Part shown: positions 1-7,600 of the stretch, piece by piece | Numbering within the stretch: the stretch's first letter is position 1 | Layout: each line of letters opens with the position of its first letter | Origin: Rhea pennata | Taxonomy: Eukaryota > Chordata > Aves > Rheiformes > Rheidae | Direction: 5' to 3' | DNA: 64,000 nt | NCBI RefSeq assembly: GCF_028389875.1 | Contig: NC_084678.1 | Coordinates: 18,010,899 to 18,074,898 of the forward strand | Translations under genes and position numbers: made by a program | The notes under the pieces: generated by a model | Databases searched by the model: none | What the model saw: the letters and a program-made list of their open reading frames with translations, nothing else | What the model was told of the DNA's origin: nothing

Positions 1-1425
1 CACTGGCACTGCGAGAGCGCGCTGCTCTTGCAGTGCCGGGAGCCACCGCGCTGCCGGCACGGACCTGCCCCGCGGTGCCTGGGCTCGGCTCCCCCCTCAG
101 CATGCCGGGCGCTACTAATCCCGGGATCGGCCCGTTTGCAGCACAGCAGCGCGGCCGCCCTGGGCAGAGGCGCCGGCTCCTGCCGGAGGGAGGGCAGCAG
201 CTGGGCGCAAAAGCAGAGCAGGCGCCGGAGAGCCCGGCCCCGGCGGCGGCGGCAGGGCGGGAGGCGGAGGGCACGGCGGGGAGAGCCGGGCGCCGGGGCC
301 GGCCGCGGGGCTCAGCCCCGCCGGGAGGGCAGGGGAGAAGCTGTGTCACGCTCATGAGCTCACGGGTATTTTTGGTGACTGGGCTGGCGCCCGCCCGCAC
401 CATGGGCTGGCCAGGGCCCAGGGAGCGGCGCCTCGGCCCCCTCCCACCGCAGCGGCGGCCGGAGCGGGCTCGGTGCAGGTGGCGGGGACACGCGCTCCGC
501 GGGGGCGGACGGGCTCCCTCCAGCCCTGGCCTGGCCCCGCGGCCGCTGATGTAATCGCTAAACACGAGAAGCTCGCAGCGGCCCCAGGCCCCGGGGCTGC
601 GTGCTTGGGGCGCCCTGGGGCTGCGTGCTGGTGCGTGTGGGGCTGCGTGCTCGGGGTGCCCCAGGGCTGCGTGCAGGTGGGTGCGGGGCTGCGTGCTCGG
701 GGTGCCCCAGGGCTGCGTGCTGGTGGGTGCGGGGCTGCGTGCCTGGGGTGCCCCAGGGCTGCGTGCTGGTGGGCGCGGGGCTGCGTGCTGGTGGGCACCC
801 CGGGGCTGTGTGCTGGTGGGTGCAGGGCTGCATGCCTGGGGCGCCCTGGGGCTGCGTGCTGGTGGGTGCAGGGCTGCGTGCTGGTGGGTGTGGGGCTGCA
901 TGCAGGTGGGTGCGGGGCTGCGTGCTGGTGGGCACCCCGGGGCTGCGTGCAGGTGGGCGCGGGGCTGCGTGCCTGGGGTGCCCCGGGGCTGCATGCTGGT
1001 GGGTGCAGGGCTGCGTGCTTGGGGTGCCCCGGGGCTGCGTGCAGGTGGGTGCAGGGCTGAGTGCTTGGGGCGCCCCAGGGCTGCGTGCAGGTGGGCGTGG
1101 GGCTGCGTGCAGGTGGGCATGGGGCTGCGTGCTTGGGGTGCCCCAGGGCTGCGTGCAGGTGGGCGCGGGGCTGTGTGCAGGTGGGCGCGGGGCTGCGTGC
1201 AGGTGGGCGCCCTGGGGCTGCGTGCTGGTGGGCGTGGGGCTGCGTGCTGGTGGGCGTGGGGCTGGGTGCGTGCAGTGCTGCAGCCGGGGCCACGCAGCCC
1301 CTCAGCCCCACCGCGGAGATGGAGGCTGCGCCGGGCTGGGGATCCCGGGAGAGCCCCCAAGCAGCCCCGGGCGCCCGCGCCACCGGGACCCCGCGGGGCG
1401 ATGCTGACGGTGCCCGTGCTCGCAG
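1..1425 (+). other. TGM2: TGM2 intron 2 (3' part)
   Basis: Non-coding stretch before the first visible TGM2 exon. It is very GC- and CpG-rich and ends in the acceptor at 1424-1425. No match to TGM2 exon 2 (the N-terminal beta-sandwich) was found, so that exon must lie upstream. Bases 1-590 show nothing recognisable; 590-1275 is a minisatellite. Confidence 0.7.
590..1275. repeat. Minisatellite in TGM2 intron 2
   Basis: About 690 bases built on the core GGGCTGCGTGC. Two subunits of about 21 and 25 bases alternate irregularly: one follows the core with TGGTGGGTGC or AGGTGGGCGC, the other with a TGGGGTGCCCC-like arm. Copies differ by substitutions and small length changes, so the array is less regular than the two in intron 10. 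Long open frames here on both strands are by-products of the repeat. Confidence 0.9.
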
Positions 1426-1668
1426 GGCCCTGCCCCACGGAGGCCTCGGGGACCAAGTCCCGCTTCCTCGTGAGCGACTTCCCCGAGGAGTCGGGCTGGA
1501 GCGCGGTGGTGCAGGAGCAGCAGGGCGCCGCGCTGTGCCTGTCCCTGTGCTCGCCGCCCACCGCCCGCATCGGCCGCTACAGCCTCACGCTGGAGGCCAC
1601 CACCGGCTACAAGGGCACCAGCTTCAGCATCGGCGACTTCGTGCTGCTCTTCAACCCCTGGCACCCTG
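1426..1668 (+). CDS. TGM2: TGM2 exon 3
   Basis: 243 bases; acceptor CTCGCAG ends at 1425 and donor GTGAGA starts at 1669. Enters with two bases of a split Gly codon and leaves with one base. Encodes the end of the N-terminal beta-sandwich, from [11 protein letters not shown] to LLFNPWHP, including the family signature LEATTGYKG. Confidence 0.92.
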
Positions 1669-4600
1669 GTGAGACCTCGGCTCCGAGCTCGGGGCACCTC
1701 AGGACGAGGCTCCCCAGCGCGGCGCTGGCCACGGCTCTCGGCAGCAATCCCCGCCTGGCTCCCCTCTGCCGTCCCGGGATCCGCGAGCACCTTCCCTGGG
1801 GACCCTCCTGCCCACGGCCGAGGCTGGAAGCACCCGCGGCTCCCGTCCCCCCCCCCGGCCGGGATCGTCCCCTCCTGGCGGCGCCGGGCTGCGGGACGCG
1901 CGGGGCGAAGCGCCCTCGTGCAGCTCCCGGCCGGGCGGCCCCGCCTGGCTGCTCGTCCTCCCTCTCCCCCCGGCGCTGCCCGGCCCCGCGAGCGCGGCCC
2001 CGTCCAAGGGCAGATGTTTGCTCAAACCAGGAATTTCCTGACTCCCAGGCGCTTTGTGCTGACTCCGTGGAGATAAGGGCTGTAGGAAGCGTCACTCAGC
2101 CAGGCCTGTGCTCAGCGCTGGCGCTGGGGGGATATAGCTACACGTATATGTGATTTTTTTTTTTTTTTTGCCAGAATGATTCCGGTAAATGGCAATTTTT
2201 CGAGCAGTAACCTCTGTGAGCAATAGGGCTTTAACTGCCTTCCAAGCCGGTGCTCCTGGCGCTCAGCATTCATTTCTCAGACCCGGGAGGTTTCCGCTCC
2301 CAGGGAAAACCCAGCTCCATAAAACAACAGGGAAGTATGCAAGGGAGAAACAGGCAAAGAACGAAAAAGAAAAACAAAAGCCCTCCGAGATACCGCATCA
2401 GGTCAAACCCAACTGAGTTCAAATTCTTCAACAGCTTTTTCGTATGGGAGCAGTCCTGGCCCTTTGCTCCTCTTGCTTCGTTTCCCACCGAATTTCTTCA
2501 TGCAGAATCGCTGCGGTGGCCTGGGACATGCGGGCCCGGGGAGGCGGCGGGGGGACGAGCGCCGGAGCAGCGGCCGTGCCGCCGGGGAGGGCGGCGGGGG
2601 CAGAGCTGCCCTCCCGTCCCCGTCCCCGTGCTGTCCCCATAGCTCTTGCTCTCCCCGCAGAGGACACGGTCTTCCTCCGGGACGAAGACGAGCGCTGCGA
2701 GTACGTGCTGTCGCAGCAGGGGCTCATCTACCAGGGCTCTCGCGACTACATCACCACCACCCCCTGGAACTTCGGCCAGGTGACGCGCGGGCGGCCCCGG
2801 CCCCACGGCCCCGCGGCCCCCGGCCCCGCCGGGGCGCCCGGGACCCCTCCGTTGCGCGCGGTGCCCCACGCCCGGCCCCATGGGCGCTTCCGCTGCCATC
2901 GGTGCAGGGTGACTTCCAACCGGGGGAACCGTGGGCGATGGTTTTGCGTGGACCGTGGGGGCCCCCGATCCCTGCAGGAGCGCGGGGCGGCCCTGCTGCG
3001 GTGACGTGCTGCTGCGCGGCAGCTGAGCGCTGCGAGGGCTGCAGCCGGCGGGGCACGGGTGCCCCACGGGGTGGGGGTGCCCCACTGGGTGCAGGTGCTC
3101 AGAGGCAACTGTGGGTGCTCCACGGGATGCAAGTGTCCCGCGGGGTGTGGGTGGTCCGTGGGACATGGGTGTCCAGAGGTGACTGTGCGTGCCCCATGGG
3201 GGGTGGATGCCCCATGGGATGCGGGTGCCCAGAGGCAACCATGGGTGCCCCACGGGATGCCAGTGTCCAGAAGCGACTGTGGGTGCCCCACGGGGTGTGG
3301 GTGCCCCACGGGATGCAGGTGGTCCATGGGACGCAGGTGGTGCATGGGACGTGGGTGCCCAGAGGAGACCGTGGGTGCCCCGTGGAATGTGGGTGCCCCA
3401 CAGGATGCAGGTGGTCCACAGGACGTGGGTGCCCAGAGGCGACGGTGGGTGCCCGGGCCCTCGGAGGAGCCGCGTCTCGGCTCAGGGCAGCCCTGTGCAG
3501 CCCGTCCAGGCCCGCCGGAGGCGGGTTCCCTCCGGCGCCGCAGAGCCGCCGCGGGCGGCAGCGCGCCCCGGGGCCGCGCCGGGGGCCCGGCCGCCCCTCA
3601 CGCCGCTGTTTTCCGCGCCAGTTTGAGGACGACGTCTTGGCCGTGTGCCTCGAGCTGCTGGACACCAACCCCAAGTTCCTGCGGGACCAGGACCGCGACT
3701 GCTCCCGCCGCAACGACCCGGTCTACGTCGGCCGGGTGGTGAGCGCCATGGTGAACTGCAACGACGAGGACCGCGGCGTGCTGGCGGGGCGGTGGGACAA
3801 CAGCTACGAGGACGGCACCAGCCCCATGGCCTGGATCGGCAGCGTGGACATCCTCCGGAGGTGGAAGCAGCTCGGCTGCCAGCCGGTCAAGTACGGCCAG
3901 TGCTGGGTCTTCGCGGCCGTGGCCTGCACGGGTGAGAAGCGGCGCTGCCCGGCCGCCCCGCGTGCCGGCGGCGCCCGCCGCGCTCCCGCGGCCGCCGGCC
4001 CAGCTCTCTGCTGCTCCAGCTTCTCGGGAAGCCGCCGGGGGAAGAGCCGATAAAAAGCCGCTTTGCAGCGAGCTCCGCCGCCTGCCAGGGCGAGGGGCCC
4101 GGCGGCAGGAGCGGGCGAATTCCCCGCGCGAGGGAGGCGACGCGGCGTAAGGTCGGGATGGTTCGCGGCGACGTCGGGAACCCGGCGGGCCGCGCCGGGG
4201 CGGGGGGACGGCAGGACGCCCCCGGGTTTCCCGAAGCAGAGCCTCCGCCCGCGCCGTGCCCGTGCCCGGGCTTTCGGAGCGGGAGAGCGCGGAAAACGCG
4301 GGCGGATCTCGCGGGGGCGGCGGAAGCTCGCGGCCGGCCCCGGCAGCGCCGCGGCCCCCGGCGCTCACGGCGCCCCGCCGCCCCGCAGTGCTGCGGTGCC
4401 TCGGCGTCCCCAGCCGCGTGGTCACCAACTACAACTCTGCCCACGACACCAACGGCAACCTGGTCATCGACCGCTACCTCAGCGAGACGGGCGAGGAGCA
4501 GAAGCGCTCCAAGGACACGATCTGGTGAGCGGCGGCGGCGGCGGCATCGTGCCGGCGGCGCGGGCGGCGGCGGCGGCGGCAGCCACCAGCCCTCGCTCCC

Positions 4601-7600
4601 CGCAGGAACTTCCACTGCTGGGTGGAGTCGTGGATGAGCCGCCCGGACCTGGCGCCCGGCTACGACGGCTGGCAGGCGCTGGACCCGACCCCGCAGGAGA
4701 AGAGCGACGGTGCGGCGCGGCGCGGCGCGGCACGGCACAGCACGGCGCGGCGCGGCACGGCGCGGCACAGCACGGCACGGCACGGCGCCTCCGCCGCGCG
4801 GCCGTGACACCGCGTCCTGCCCCGCAGGCGTTTACTGCTGCGGGCCCGCTCCCGTCAAAGCCGTCAAGGAGGGAGACCTGCAGGTGAAGTACGACATCCC
4901 CTTCGTCTTCGCCGAGGTCAACGCCGACGTGGTGTACTGGGTGGTAGCCCCGGACGGCTCCGAGAAGAAGAGCACGCACTCCTCCTTCGTGGGCAAGAAC
5001 ATCAGCACCAAGAGCGTGGGCCGGGACAGCAGGCAGGACATAACGCACGCCTACAAGTACCCGGAGGGTAGGTCGAGCCGCGGGCAGGGAGGGCGGGCTG
5101 GAAACGCCAGCGGGGACGGCCGGAGCGGCCTCGGGGGACGGGGGAAGAGCAGCCGGAGCGCGGCCCGGCCACGGCGCTCGTCCCCCGCGCCGCAGGCTCC
5201 GACGAGGAACGAGAAGTGTTCGCCAAAGCCGAGCACGAGAAGAGCTCGTCCTCCGACGAGGGCGAGGGGCTGCACCTCAAGATTAAGCTGTCGGACGGCG
5301 CCAACAACGGCCGCGACTTCGACGTCCTGGCCGTCGTCAACAACAACACGGACGCGGAGCGGCTCTGCCGGCTCATGATCTGCGCCCGAACCGCCAGCTA
5401 CAGCGGCGCCGTGGGGCCCCAGTGCGGCATGAAGGACCTGCTGAACGTCGCGCTCGCGCCGCGCGCAGGTAGGAGCGGCGGCGGGCAGAGGGGAGCGGGC
5501 GGCTCGGGGCATCTGCAAAGGCCCCTCCGGCCGGGGGCAGAGGGGAGCGGGCGGCTCGGCGCCTCTGCAAAGGCCCCTCCGGCCGCGGGCAGAGGGGAGC
5601 GGGCGGCTCGGCGCCTCTGCAAAGGCCCCTCCGGCCGCGGGCAGAGGGGAGCGGGCGGCTCGGCGCCTCTGCAAAGGCCCCTCCGGCCGGGGGCAGAGGG
5701 GAGCGGGCGGCTCGGCGCCTCTGCAAAGGCCCCTCCGGGCGCGGGCAGAGGGGAGCGGGCGGCTCGGCGCCTCTGCAAAGGCCCCTCCGGGCGCGGGCAG
5801 AGGGGAGCGGGCGGCTCGGCGCCTCTGCAAAGGCCCCTCCGGCCGCGGGCAGAGGGGAGCGGGCGGCTCGGCGCCTCTGCAAAGGCCCCTCCGGGCGCGG
5901 GCAGAGGGGAGCGGGCGGCTCGGCGCCTCTGCAAAGGCCCCTCCGGCCGGGGGCAGACGGGAGCGGGCGGCTCGGCGCCTCTGCAAAGGCCCCTCCGGCC
6001 GGGGGCAGAGGGGAGCGGGCGGCTCGGCGCCTCTGCAAAGGCCCCTCCGGCCGGGGGCAGAGGGGAGCGGGCGGCTCGGCGCCTCTGCAAAGGCCCCTCC
6101 GGGCGCGGGCAGAGGGGAGCGGGCGGCTCGGCGCCTCTGCAAAGGCCCCTCCGGGCGCGGGCAGAGGGGAGCGGGCGGCTCGGCGCCTCTGCAAAGGCCC
6201 CTCCGGGCGCGGGCAGAGGGGAGCGGGCGGCTCGGCGCCTCTGCAAAGGCCCCTCCGGCCGCGGGCAGAGGGGAGCGGGCGGCTCGGCGCCTCTGCAAAG
6301 GCCCCTCCGGCCGCGGGCAGAGGGGAGCGGGCGGCTCGGCGCCTCTGCAAAGGCCCCTCCGGCCGCGGGCAGAGGGGAGCGGGCGGCTCGGCGCCTCTGC
6401 AAAGGCCCCTCCGGGCGCGGGCAGAGGGGAGCGGGCGGCTCGGGGCATCTGCAAAGGCCCCTCCGGCCGGGGGCAGAGGGGAGCGGGCGGCTCGGCGCCT
6501 CTGCAAAGGCCCCTCCGGCCGCGGGCAGAGGGGAGCGGGCAGCTCGGGGCGTCTGCAAAGGCCCCTCCGGCCGGGGGCAGAGGGGAGCGGGCGGCTCGGC
6601 GCCTCTGCAAAGGCCCCTCCGGGCGCGGGCAGAGGGGAGCGGGCGGCTCGGCGCCTCTGCAAAGGCCCCTCCGGGCGCGGGCAGAGGGGAGCGGGCGGCT
6701 CGGTGCCTCTGCAAAGGCCCCTCCGGCCGCGGGCAGAGGGGAGCGGGCGGCTCGGGGCGTCTGCAAAGGCCCCTCCGGCCGCGGGCAGAGGGGAGCGGGC
6801 GGCTCGGGGCGTCTGCAAAGGCCCCTCCGGCCGCGGGCAGAGGGGAGCGGGCGGCTCGGCGCCTCTGCAAAGGCCCCTCCGGGCGCGGGCAGAGGGGAGC
6901 GGGCGGCTCGGCGCCTCTGCAAAGGCCCCTCCAGCCGGGGGGCGGGCGGGCAGCTCGGCACGTTTGCAAACGTCCTGCAGTCACGCTGGAGGCCGGGGGG
7001 GGAGCAGCGCGGGGGCCGATGCGACGTCCCGCCGGGAGTTTCCGCGAGGAAACGCCGCCTGGGTTCGCTCCGCGCTTGGAGCGGGCAAGTCCAGCTCGTG
7101 GCTTCGCTCCAGGGCACCAAGCGGCAAGAGGCGCTGGGTCCCCGGCTGGCAGAGGAGCCGTCTCCGAACCCCTCCGAGGGCGGGGGCGGTGCCGAGTCCC
7201 CCCCCCCGGCGGGGCAGGGATGAGTTTCGCTTTCGCCTTGGGCTGCCTCGCTTTTCCAGCACGGGGCGAGCGCTGCTCGACGCCGCGGCCCCTCGCCCGC
7301 TCCGGCGCCCGCCTTCGCTCGGGCGCCGCTCTCCCCCGCCGGGTGCAGGTCCGTCCGCGCGAGCCCCGCGGCTCCCGAAGGAGCGGCCGGGTTTTCCCAC
7401 GGGCAGGGACTCCGGGAGGAATTCCTGGAGGCCCCAGGCTGGTGGGAACCCGGAGCGCGCTGAGTTTAGCTCGTCGGCTTGTTTACAGCAGCCGCGACGT
7501 TCTCGGCGTTTCCTCCTTGGAAGGGCCTGACTTTTCCCATCCTCCGCTAACTTCTGCCGCAGCGCTGTCCTGCCGCGGTCCCAGCGCAGCAGTGAGCCTG

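Noticed and set aside
1..600. TGM2 exon 2 at the window start
   Set aside because: No frame gives the expected N-terminal beta-sandwich with the RRGQPF motif.
352..2153. Long Cys/Gly- or Pro/His-rich open frames over the intron 2 repeat
   Set aside because: Repeat by-products in a GC-rich region. Only the part from 1426 to 1668 is a real exon.
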